Positions 38,325 through 46,016 of a stretch of 64,000 bases of DNA are shown one piece after another. The notes beneath the pieces were generated by a model. That model was not told where the DNA came from and did no database searches. It saw only the letters and a program-made list of their open reading frames with translations. The first letter of the stretch is position 1; every line of letters begins with the position of its first letter. Source of the DNA: Bryobacteraceae bacterium CoA2 C42 (GTDB lineage Bacteria > Acidobacteriota > Terriglobia > Bryobacterales > Bryobacteraceae). Made by a program: the position numbers and the translations under genes. The stretch lies in assembly GCA_019931245.1 (NCBI GenBank), contig JAINDL010000042.1, forward strand, positions 1-64,000. The letters are read 5' to 3'.

Positions 38325-39638
38325 ATGAATCGCCGCCAAGCCCTCGCCCTCACTGCTCTCAGCTACTCCCGCATCCTCGGCGCCAACGACCGCCTGCGCA
38401 TGGGCTTTATCGGCCTCGGCAACCGCGGCGACCAGGTGCACGATGGCTTTCTCGAGTTCGGCGATGCGGTCACCACGGCCATCTGCGACCTCCGCGACGA
38501 CTACCTCGACCTGGCGGCCCGCAAATCCCGAGCCACCCCGGCGCGCTACAAGGACTACCGGAAGCTGCTCGAGGACCGTAACGTCGACGCCGTGGCCATC
38601 GCCACGCCCGACCACTGGCACGCCCTCATGATGATCGACGCCTGCCGCGCCGGCAAGGACGTCTATGTCGAAAAGCCGCTTTCGCTCACCGTGGCCGAAG
38701 GGAGGCGGATGGTTCAGGTGGCCGCCGAAACGAAGCGCATTGTGCAGGTCGGCATCCAGCGCCGCAGTTCGAAGATGCTCGCCGAGGCTGTCGCCTACCT
38801 GCGGGGCGGGGAACTGGGCCACATTACCGTCGCCCGCGGCTTCCACGTGCAGAACGAAGCCCCGAACGGCATCGGACTCGCGCCCGACAGCGCGCCGCCC
38901 GATGCCGCGATGTGGGAGCAGTGGCTCGGCCCGGCGCCCAAGGTGCCGTACAACCGCAACCGCTCCTTCTACAACTTCCGCTGGTTCTATGACTACTCCG
39001 GCGGCCAGATCACCAACTTCGGCGTGCACTACATGGACATGCTGCGCTGGGCCTGCCAGAAGCGTTCGCCGCGCTCGGTGGTCGCCATGGGCGGGCGCTT
39101 CGCCGTGCGGGACAACCGGGAGGTTCCGGATACCTGCGAGGTGCTCTGGGACTTCGGCGACATGATGATGGTCTTCGTGCAGTACAACGCCAATGCCGCC
39201 CCCGCCGTGGCCGCGCGCGGGGCGGAGATGGAGATCCGCGGTACCAAAGGCACGATGTATATCTACAGCAACAAATGGGAGGTGGTGCCCGAGCGCTACA
39301 CCGACCTGCTGTTCGGCCAGCGCACCCCGCTCGACCGGGAGAGCGAGCGCGGCTACAACCCCTCGAAGAAAGCCACCATCGCCGCCCGGAGCATGGAGGG
39401 CGCCAGTTCGACGCCGCCGCACGTGCGGAACTTTATCGATGCGGTCAAAGCCCGCGTGGCGCCCAACTGCCCGGTGGAGGAGGGACATCTGTCGACGGCG
39501 AATACGATCCTCGGCCACATCTCGCTCCGCACCCGGGCTTTGCTCGACTGGGACGGCAACGCCGAACGGTTCACCAACAACGAGGCCGCCAACAAACTGC
39601 TCAGCTACAAGTACCGCGCGCCCTACCGGCTCGGCTGA
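38325..39638 (+). CDS. Gfo/Idh/MocA oxidoreductase with Tat-like signal
   Basis: ATG 38325 gives 437 residues beginning MNRRQALALTALSYSRILGA, a twin-arginine-like leader, as is common for acidobacterial and planctomycete members. The Rossmann motif MGFIGLGNRGDQV, the EKP motif (GKDVYVEKPLSLTVAEGRRM) and the C-terminal domain (WFYDYSGGQITNFGVHYMDM, with the catalytic-type His) are present. These enzymes oxidise or isomerise sugars with tightly bound NAD(P). Its 3' end overlaps the stop of the Cys-rich small gene on the other strand by 16 bp. Confidence 0.9.
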   Translation: MNRRQALALTALSYSRILGANDRLRMGFIGLGNRGDQVHDGFLEFGDAVTTAICDLRDDYLDLAARKSRATPARYKDYRKLLEDRNVDAVAIATPDHWHALMMIDACRAGKDVYVEKPLSLTVAEGRRMVQVAAETKRIVQVGIQRRSSKMLAEAVAYLRGGELGHITVARGFHVQNEAPNGIGLAPDSAPPDAAMWEQWLGPAPKVPYNRNRSFYNFRWFYDYSGGQITNFGVHYMDMLRWACQKRSPRSVVAMGGRFAVRDNREVPDTCEVLWDFGDMMMVFVQYNANAAPAVAARGAEMEIRGTKGTMYIYSNKWEVVPERYTDLLFGQRTPLDRESERGYNPSKKATIAARSMEGASSTPPHVRNFIDAVKARVAPNCPVEEGHLSTANTILGHISLRTRALLDWDGNAERFTNNEAANKLLSYKYRAPYRLG

Positions 39639-39793
39639 CGTTCGAGCGGAATGTCGCACTGGCAGCAATCGCTGCAGCGCCGGCATTTCTGACAGCGATG
39701 GAGTACGCAGGTGTCCTTCGTGCACCACACGCAAAGGTCACGCGACGGGTCGCCGCAGATGGAGCAGACAAAGGCGAGCGTGCTTGCGTTCAA
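39623..39793 (-). CDS. Cys-rich small protein (56 aa), putative zinc-binding
   Basis: The TTG at 39793 shares bases with the stop of the upstream gene (TTGA), with AGGAG seven bases ahead. The product contains CSICGDPSRDLCVWCTKDTC, then LHRCQKCRRCSDCCQCDIP: 11 Cys and 1 His in 56 residues, arranged as pairs, so one or two zinc sites are likely. There is no signal peptide. I know no named family; it loosely recalls B-box/zinc-ribbon mini-proteins. The coupling overlap, the ribosome-binding site and the Cys pattern together make it a real gene despite its size. Its function is unknown, probably tied to the two secreted proteins encoded upstream. Confidence 0.7.
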   Translation of the reverse strand: MNASTLAFVCSICGDPSRDLCVWCTKDTCVLHRCQKCRRCSDCCQCDIPLERQPSR

Positions 39794-40371
39794 TCCTTGG
39801 CTCCTTTCGGCGCCGCGGCGGTCTTTTTGGCCGCCGGCGGCTGCTTGCTCAGGATGCTCCGGCAGCGCTGCGCCTCGGTATCCATGACGTGCAGTTCAGA
39901 TTCGTGGGTGGCGGCGAGGTCCTTCATGTACTGCTCGAGAAAATCCCGGTTGGCGGAGTTCTCATTGGCGATGCCCATCAAGAGGTCAGCCACGGCGGGG
40001 TTTTGGTAGCGGCGTACGCCCGCGGCGAGCGAATTCAGTAGCTGTTCCAGGCCTTGCAGGCGGAAGTAGGTATCCATGGCCAGGCTGAGGCGGTTCGGAT
40101 CCCGGGCCAGCCGCTCAGCCGAGGTCTGCAGATAGCCGAGCGCCTTGCGCGTGTTCTGCCACTGCTGCACGTAGGCCCCCGGGGCGCCATTCTCCTTCCA
40201 CGCCTCCGGATTCAACTCTCCGAGCACCGGCTGCAGCCGGTTGGCCGTGCTCACCAAGGCGGCCAGCTGTTTGCGGGTCTCCCATTCCGGAGGCAAACCA
40301 GCCTGGGCGCAGGCTAGGCCAACGCAGACCAGACCAGTCATCAGGGAGCGGAAAGCGGTTTGTTTGCTCAA
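39790..40371 (-). CDS. Secreted all-helical protein of unknown function
   Basis: This 193-residue protein has a signal peptide (TGLVCVGLACAQA, about 12-24). The mature part is a helical bundle by pattern (TRKQLAALVSTANRLQPVLG, YVQQWQNTRKALGYLQTSAE, LEQYMKDLAATHESELHVMD) with an Ala/Lys/Pro-rich tail (KQPPAAKKTAAAPKGAKD). I do not recognise a named family. It starts 9 bp after the FecR-domain gene stop and its own stop overlaps the Cys-rich gene, so it is the middle member of a three-gene unit. Confidence 0.7.
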   Translation of the reverse strand: MSKQTAFRSLMTGLVCVGLACAQAGLPPEWETRKQLAALVSTANRLQPVLGELNPEAWKENGAPGAYVQQWQNTRKALGYLQTSAERLARDPNRLSLAMDTYFRLQGLEQLLNSLAAGVRRYQNPAVADLLMGIANENSANRDFLEQYMKDLAATHESELHVMDTEAQRCRSILSKQPPAAKKTAAAPKGAKD

Positions 40372-40380
40372 GCTTCCAGT

Positions 40381-41160
40381 TTACAGGGGCGGCGGCGGTG
40401 GTGGTGGGGGGGGCGTCGCTTCCGTATCAGCAGGCCGGCCGCCGCCTGCCGGGACGCCGCCCGTCGGAGAGCCGCCGCCGCGCGGTACCCGCAGCATGAT
40501 GTTGTAGTAGGCGTCGGTAGCCGCCTGCAGGGTGCGCCGCAGGGCGCCGCCCTTGTCGAAACTCTTCTGCGCCAGCGGCTGGTTCTTGTAGACCCGGACA
40601 TACTCGCCCGCGTTCAACAGCTTTGGCTCGCTCGGAGGCAGCAGGGAGTGGCGCACCGCCACCTGGCCCTCATCCACCGTGACCAGCGTCGTCGCATCGC
40701 CGTCTTCGATCTGCACGTCAAACACAGTGCCCCGCACCGAGATCACCGCCGTGGGGGTGGTCACGCGGTTCGGATTCGGCTGGCCGCCAAACTTTTGGAT
40801 GTGCACCTTCACGCGCCCGAGATAGAGGTCGAGCAGATCCTTCCATCCGCCGGCGTTGTTCCGGAAGATGACGCGCGAGTTGGGGTAGACTTCGAAGGTG
40901 CTGCCATCGCTCACCTGAAAAACGGCAAACCCATCGGCCCCGGTGACGATCACCTGCCGGAGATTTACCCAGTCGCCGGGTTGCAAGGCCCAGGGGGTGC
41001 TGTCTTTCAGAACCGAGACCTGCCCGCTACTCTGCATGACCTTCGCCGAACGCTCCCGCTCCGGGGCGAACAGCGAAGGAGCCTGCGCAAACGAAACCCC
41101 CAAGCAGACCGCGCAGAGGGCGGAGAGGCGGAGCGAAGTCGGGGCGAGCAGCAGAAGCAT
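40381..41160 (-). CDS. Secreted FecR-domain protein ending in nine prolines
   Basis: ATG 41160 is chosen because it precedes the signal peptide (LRLSALCAVCLGVSFAQ); the frame continues 35 codons upstream. The 259-residue product has a FecR fold at about 40-180: GQVSVLKDSTPWALQPGDWV, ADGFAVFQVSDGSTFEVYPN, TAVISVRGTVFDVQIEDGDA, TLVTVDEGQVAVRH. Stand-alone FecR proteins in this phylum are secreted and not tied to an iron sigma factor. The C-terminus is Gly/Pro-rich and ends T-P9-L, which would stall ribosomes without EF-P. It heads the unit with the helical and Cys-rich genes. Confidence 0.85.
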   Translation of the reverse strand: MLLLLAPTSLRLSALCAVCLGVSFAQAPSLFAPERERSAKVMQSSGQVSVLKDSTPWALQPGDWVNLRQVIVTGADGFAVFQVSDGSTFEVYPNSRVIFRNNAGGWKDLLDLYLGRVKVHIQKFGGQPNPNRVTTPTAVISVRGTVFDVQIEDGDATTLVTVDEGQVAVRHSLLPPSEPKLLNAGEYVRVYKNQPLAQKSFDKGGALRRTLQAATDAYYNIMLRVPRGGGSPTGGVPAGGGRPADTEATPPPPPPPPPL

Positions 41161-41380
41161 ATACGTGGGGACCCATCCAGGCCTTGACGTCCACTTCTTT
41201 GAGACTACCACGAAGCGGGCTGGACGCGGAATGTCACCTGACATGCAGAGCAGATGGAGGCCCACGCGGGTAACCTGGCAAAATGCTTTTTAGATCAATA
41301 GCTTTGGCCTAGTCCGGTCGATAGATATGGGTAGAATAGAACCAAGGCCTGAGTCAGGCGGAAACATTGTGTTGCAATCC

Positions 41381-43252
41381 ATGCGCCGAGTAACTTTCAT
41401 CCTGGTCGTTTGGCTGGCGCTTGCCGGGGTCTGTCCGGCGCAGTGGCGTCGCCTCGGGAACACGGCGGTCGATCTCCGGTTGTCCGGTCTGGCAACCGGT
41501 CCGATGGATCGTGTCGAGTTCCGGAGCGATGACGGGCGGCTGTTTGCGCGTGCGACCGCCGGCCAGTGGTTTTCTACGGCGGACTTTGAAAGCTGGAAGA
41601 TCGAAGGCGCCGAGCCGATGGCCAGTCCGCTCCCGGCCCCGGTCCCGGACCGCGTGCCCGAGCCCGGCGCCCGGCTGCGTGCCAGTTCGGCGCGAGGGGT
41701 TTTGTACGCGGCCGGCCGCCATGTCTGGCGGTCGGACGATGGCGGCCGCTCGTGGACCAACCTAACCGCATGGGGTCAAACCTCTCTTCTCGGGGCGCCG
41801 GTGGCCGACCTTGCCATCGCGGCGAACGATCCGGCGTCGATTGCCGTGGCCACCGGAACGGGCGTTTGGCGTTCGGCCGACAGCGGTCTCACCTGGACCA
41901 GTTGCAACGCGGCGCTGCCCCATCTGCCGGTCCGCCGGATCGAAGCGCTGCCCCGCGGCTCCCAGGGGGCGCGGATCAGCTTTCTCGCCCCCGCCGCTAC
42001 GGCGGCCCCGGAAGCGGCCTACGAATGGCAACCCGGGGAGCGGACCGCCTGGCGGCCCGCGGGGGGGCCTTCGCCGGCCGCGGCGCGGCGCGAGATCTCC
42101 CGCCGCCTCGGCGCCAGCGTGACGGCGTTTGAACGGCAGGGCGATTGGGCCTATGCCGGCTCGGTCGACGGCCGCCTCTGGACCTCTCTCAACCGGGGCA
42201 CCGACTGGTCGGCGCCCGCCTATCAACCCGGCGCCGCCGTCGAAGCGATCGTGGTCGATGAACGGGACCCGCGCCGGGCGCTGGCTGTCTTCAGCCGCCG
42301 CGCCAACCGCCCCGACCTCACCTCGCCGCCCACGGTCGTCCTCCGCACCCTCAACGGTGGCCTGTACTGGGACGACATCACGGCCAACCTCCCGGAGACG
42401 GCCGCCTTTGGCGTAGCCGCCGACTTCGTCGCGCGCGCCGTCTACGTGGCCACCCTTGGCGGCATCTATCAGGCCGACCTCGCCGCGCCGTCCTGGACAC
42501 TCCTGGCCGGTGGGGGGCTGCCGGCCGCCCCCGTCCTCGATGTCCGCCTCGATCCGGCCGGCAACCAGATCTACGCCGCCGTCTACGGCTTTGGTCTCTA
42601 CACGGTCATCGCACCGCACCGCAACCGCGATCTGCGCGTCGTCCACGCCGCCGACTACGCCGTCCGCCCCGCTGCTCCCGGCGCCCTGCTCAGCATTCTG
42701 GGCGCCCCGGTCACCGAGGTCACCGCCGGCGGCCGGCCGGCCGCCGTGCTGCCCTCCCCGGCGTCCGAAACCCATATCCAGCTCCCCTACGATCTGGCCG
42801 GCAACGGCGTGGCGCTCTCGTTTGTTGCCGCCAACCAGCGTGTCTCGCTCGGTCTCGCCCTGCAGCCCGCCTCTCCCGCCATCTTTGTCGACCCCGATGG
42901 CGCCCCGCTTGCGCTCGACGCCGAATCCGGCGTCCTGCTCGACGCCCGGAATCCGGCCCGCGCTGCCTCCACCGTGCAGTTTCTGCTCAGCGGCCTCGGT
43001 CGCGTCTTGCCGGATTGGCCCGTTGGTCAGGCGGCGCCGCTCGAGAACCTGCCGCGTGTCGTGGCCGGGGTCAATGCCTATCTCGACGGTGTTCCCCTCG
43101 AAGTGCTCCGCGCCACGCTCGCTCCCGGTTATATTGGCTTTTATCTGGTCGAAGTACGCCTGCCCGCTCTCTGCAACCGCGGTCCGGCGGAGTTTCACAT
43201 CGAGGCCGGAAACACCAGCAGTAACCGCGTGCGTCTTCACCTCGAACCGTAA
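41381..43252 (+). CDS. Secreted BNR/YCF48-like propeller with Solibacter-type C-terminal domain
   Basis: ATG 41381 precedes a signal peptide (MRRVTFILVVWLALAGVCPA). The 623-residue product has Asp-box blades (VWRSDDGGRSWTNLTAWG, VWRSADSGLTWTSCNAALP, LWTSLNRGTDWSAPAY) to about residue 410, a sialidase/photosynthesis-stability-factor-like propeller. About 200 residues follow, including APGALLSILGAPVTEVTAGG and ending APGYIGFYLVEVRLPAL, which match the C-terminal domain of the dehydrogenase at 16423-18126. No sialidase catalytic residues are obvious, so a binding or structural surface protein is more likely. The methyltransferase gene starts 22 bp later. Confidence 0.83.
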   Translation: MRRVTFILVVWLALAGVCPAQWRRLGNTAVDLRLSGLATGPMDRVEFRSDDGRLFARATAGQWFSTADFESWKIEGAEPMASPLPAPVPDRVPEPGARLRASSARGVLYAAGRHVWRSDDGGRSWTNLTAWGQTSLLGAPVADLAIAANDPASIAVATGTGVWRSADSGLTWTSCNAALPHLPVRRIEALPRGSQGARISFLAPAATAAPEAAYEWQPGERTAWRPAGGPSPAAARREISRRLGASVTAFERQGDWAYAGSVDGRLWTSLNRGTDWSAPAYQPGAAVEAIVVDERDPRRALAVFSRRANRPDLTSPPTVVLRTLNGGLYWDDITANLPETAAFGVAADFVARAVYVATLGGIYQADLAAPSWTLLAGGGLPAAPVLDVRLDPAGNQIYAAVYGFGLYTVIAPHRNRDLRVVHAADYAVRPAAPGALLSILGAPVTEVTAGGRPAAVLPSPASETHIQLPYDLAGNGVALSFVAANQRVSLGLALQPASPAIFVDPDGAPLALDAESGVLLDARNPARAASTVQFLLSGLGRVLPDWPVGQAAPLENLPRVVAGVNAYLDGVPLEVLRATLAPGYIGFYLVEVRLPALCNRGPAEFHIEAGNTSSNRVRLHLEP

Positions 43253-43274
43253 GCTGTATTTCAAGGAACTTTCT

Positions 43275-43835
43275 GTGCGCTATCGTGCCTTTCTTCTCTC
43301 CCTGCTTCTGGCCTTGTTCGAGGCCGCGCTCCTGGTCGGGCAAACCCCGCCCGAAAAAAAGACGCCCAAACTGGCCCCCTACTACCCCACTCCCGAGCTG
43401 ATCGTAGAAAAAATGCTGCAACTGGGCGCCGTCAAAAAGGGCGAAAAGGTCTTCGATCTCGGTAGCGGCGATGGCCGGATCGTGATCATCGCCGCCGAGA
43501 AGTTCGGCGCCAACGCCGTCGGCGTCGAGTTCGACAAAGACCTCTATCAGCAGAGTTCGGACCGGATCCGCAAGCTCGGCTTGTCCGACCGCGCCCGGAT
43601 CATCCACGGCGATCTCCTCGAACAGGACTACACCAGCGCCGACGTCATCACCGTCTATCTACTCCCGGTGTCGAACGAGAAAGTCCGCCCGCTGCTCGAA
43701 AAGCAGCTGAAGAAAGGCGCCCGGATCGTGGCTCATGACTTTACCGTCGCCGGCTGGACCCCCGAAAAAGAGATCTCCATCGATGATGACGGCGAAGGCC
43801 GCAGTCACACCCTATACTTGTATCGACGCCCGTAA
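43275..43835 (+). CDS. SAM-dependent methyltransferase-like protein with signal peptide
   Basis: GTG 43275, behind AAGGA, gives 186 residues with an N-terminal hydrophobic leader (YRAFLLSLLLALFEAALLVG). The Rossmann methyltransferase motif follows: KVFDLGSGDGRIVIIAAEKF, GVEFDKDLYQQSSDRI, ARIIHGDLLEQDYTSADV, and ITVYLLPVSNEKVRPLLEKQ. A secreted or membrane-anchored form is unusual, since SAM is cytoplasmic, so the leader may be an uncleaved anchor facing the cytoplasm. The substrate is unknown. It lies between the propeller gene and the histidine kinase in one orientation. Confidence 0.82.
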   Translation: MRYRAFLLSLLLALFEAALLVGQTPPEKKTPKLAPYYPTPELIVEKMLQLGAVKKGEKVFDLGSGDGRIVIIAAEKFGANAVGVEFDKDLYQQSSDRIRKLGLSDRARIIHGDLLEQDYTSADVITVYLLPVSNEKVRPLLEKQLKKGARIVAHDFTVAGWTPEKEISIDDDGEGRSHTLYLYRRP

Positions 43836-43854
43836 GCCGTCCCCGTAACGTCCC

Positions 43855-45021
43855 GTGGTCACCTTCCCTTCAGAAAAGCCCGCCGTGGCGGATTCGGCTC
43901 CGCTGGCCTTCAGTTGGACCAGGTCTTTTGCCTTGCTGCGGCTGATTCTGGCGCTTCTCTGCCTGGTTCTGGCGCTTCCGGGGCCGGGCCGCTGGATCGG
44001 ACTCTGGGCCGCCTTTGCCGGCTATGCCGCTCTCCTGCTCCTCTGGCGGCGGATGGATGGGCGAATGCCCGGTTTCCGTCTGCTCGTCGACACCACCTTC
44101 CTGCTCCTGTGCGCCGCCCTCCCGCTGCCCTACGCCTCCGCCGCGACGGCGCTTTTCTACCTGTTTGTCCTGCTGGCGGCCGCTCTGTTGCACCCGTTGC
44201 GGGATGTGGTGACGGTCGCCGCTTTGACAATCGGGTTCTTCCAGCTTGTCCGTCCCGCCGAAATGGTCGCTTTCCCACCCGTCCTCCTGCTGGCCGGCAT
44301 CGCTGTCGCCGTCATGGCGCTCCAGAAAAAGGCGCTGCAGGAGCGGCTGGCGGCCACCGCCCGGCAGGCGGTCCTGTCCCGCTCCGAGGTCGAACACGCC
44401 CGCGAAGATGAGCGCCAGCGCATGGCCGCCGATTTCCACGACGGGCCCCTCCAGAGCTTCGTCGGCCTGCAGATGCGCCTCGAGGTCGTCCGCAAGCTCC
44501 TCGAACGCGACCCGAACCTGGCCCGCGAGGAGATCATCCAGCTCCAGGAGTTGCTCAAGACGCAGGCCGCCGAACTCCGGACCTTTGTCCGCAGCATGAG
44601 GCCGGTGGAGGTTGACGGTGCCGGCCTCGTGCCCTCCCTCCGCAAACTGGTCGAAGGCTTCAGCAAAGAAAGCGGTATCCTGGCCAGTTTCGTCGGCGGG
44701 AACACGCGCGTGAGTCCCGACTCGCAGACCTCGCTCGAGATCCTCCAGGTCGTCCGCGAAGCCCTCCACAATGTCCAAAAGCACTCGAAAGCCTCCCGCG
44801 TCACCGTCGGCGTCGGCCGCGAAGGCCAAGCGCTCGAGCTGTCGATCGAAGACGATGGCACCGGCTTCCCCTTCAGCGGCGCCTATACCCTCGAAGAGCT
44901 CGAACTCCTCCGGCTCGGCCCCGTCTCCATCCGCCGCCGCCTGCGCAACCTCGGCGGCGAAATGCTGCTCGACTCCCAACCCGGCAAAGGCGCCTCGCTC
45001 AAGATCCGTGTCCCCCTATGA
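43855..45021 (+). CDS. Membrane sensor histidine kinase (NarX/DesK type)
   Basis: This 388-residue kinase starts at GTG 43855. Five or six membrane helices (about 24-155) have almost no periplasmic domain, so it may sense the membrane itself as DesK does. The HisKA_3 box EDERQRMAADFHDGPLQSFV has phospho-acceptor His195. The HATPase_c part shows VVREALHNVQKHSKASRVTV (N box) and LSIEDDGTGFPFSG (G1), with weak later glycines (SIRRRLRNLGGEMLLDSQPG). No LuxR-type response regulator gene is nearby, so its partner is elsewhere. The stop overlaps the next gene (ATGA at 45018-45021). Confidence 0.9.
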   Translation: MVTFPSEKPAVADSAPLAFSWTRSFALLRLILALLCLVLALPGPGRWIGLWAAFAGYAALLLLWRRMDGRMPGFRLLVDTTFLLLCAALPLPYASAATALFYLFVLLAAALLHPLRDVVTVAALTIGFFQLVRPAEMVAFPPVLLLAGIAVAVMALQKKALQERLAATARQAVLSRSEVEHAREDERQRMAADFHDGPLQSFVGLQMRLEVVRKLLERDPNLAREEIIQLQELLKTQAAELRTFVRSMRPVEVDGAGLVPSLRKLVEGFSKESGILASFVGGNTRVSPDSQTSLEILQVVREALHNVQKHSKASRVTVGVGREGQALELSIEDDGTGFPFSGAYTLEELELLRLGPVSIRRRLRNLGGEMLLDSQPGKGASLKIRVPL

Positions 45022-46016
45022 GGCCGGCCTCGCTCGTCCTCTGCCTCGGACTCACCGCCTGCGGCCGCTACGGCGACTTCTCGCTGCCGCCGCCAGCCGG
45101 CGACCCGCAACCCGTGCAGTGGCGCTGGGAGGACTCCGGCGCCCCGGTCCTCGCTCGCGGCCCGGCCGGCAGCTTCGATAGCCTCGACGCCCTGAACCCG
45201 TCGATTGTCGCCGTCAGAGACCGGCTCTGGAACTTCTACTCCGGATGGGACGGCCGCCAGTGGCGCACCGGGCTCGCCACCAGCACCGACCGCGGCCGCT
45301 CCTGGAACCGCCACCCCGCCCCGCTGCTCGCCCCCGACCCCGCCGCCGGCGAAGGCAACTACATCAGCGCCAACGGCGCCACCCTCCACCACCAAGGCGA
45401 GTTCCTCCACTGGTACCAGGCCGGCGAACCTCCCCAAATCGCCCTCGCTACCAGCCCGGACGGCCTCCGCTGGACACGCCACGGCGTCGTCCTCCCCCGC
45501 GGCCCCCGCGCCGCCTGGGACGAACGCGGCGTCGCCGACCCCTACGTGGTCGCCGCCGGCGACCGCTTCTACCTCTTCCACCTCGGCCAGGACCGAGCCC
45601 GCCGCCAGCGCCTCGGCATCGCCGTCTCGGCCGACGACGGCCGCACCTGGACCAAGCTCCGCGCCAACCCCATCCTCGAAATCGGCGCCCCCGGCCGCTT
45701 TGACTCCCTCGGCCTCGGCGAACCGGCCGTCTGGACCTCCCACGGACGCTGGTGGATGCTCTACACCGGCCGCGATCGCGCCGAACGCCGCAGGATCGGT
45801 CTCGCCGTCTCCCCCGATGGCATCCACTGGCAACGGACCAGCGAAGACGCCCTCATCACCGGCCGGGCCCCCTGGAACTCCCAGGTTGTCTGCGACCCTG
45901 AAATCTTGCCCCTGCCCGATGGCAGCCTCCAGGTCTGGTACGGCGGCGGCGACGCCCCCCAGCCCGCCGAGAACCTCCACGGCCAGATCGGCCTCGGCCG
46001 GCTCCTCCCCCGCTAA
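45018..46016 (+). CDS. GH43/DUF377-like five-bladed propeller lipoprotein
   Basis: This 332-residue protein has a lipobox (VLCLGLTACG, Cys15). Repeated blades are of the form WNFYSGWDGRQWRTGLATST, GRSWNRHPAPLL, LHWYQAGEPPQIALATSPDG and WWMLYTGRDRAERRRIGLAV, as in five-bladed propellers of GH43/GH32 or GH130-like phosphorylase families. DPEILPLPDGSLQVWYGGGD fits the same fold. An acidic pair for catalysis could not be assigned with certainty. It is translationally coupled to the histidine kinase, so the kinase may report on, or be modulated by, this surface protein. It ends tail to tail with the AAA+ gene (4-bp overlap). Confidence 0.78.
   Translation: MRPASLVLCLGLTACGRYGDFSLPPPAGDPQPVQWRWEDSGAPVLARGPAGSFDSLDALNPSIVAVRDRLWNFYSGWDGRQWRTGLATSTDRGRSWNRHPAPLLAPDPAAGEGNYISANGATLHHQGEFLHWYQAGEPPQIALATSPDGLRWTRHGVVLPRGPRAAWDERGVADPYVVAAGDRFYLFHLGQDRARRQRLGIAVSADDGRTWTKLRANPILEIGAPGRFDSLGLGEPAVWTSHGRWWMLYTGRDRAERRRIGLAVSPDGIHWQRTSEDALITGRAPWNSQVVCDPEILPLPDGSLQVWYGGGDAPQPAENLHGQIGLGRLLPR

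Noticed and set aside
43855-45021. Two-component pair
   Set aside because: No response regulator gene lies next to the kinase; the flanking genes are a methyltransferase and a lipoprotein.
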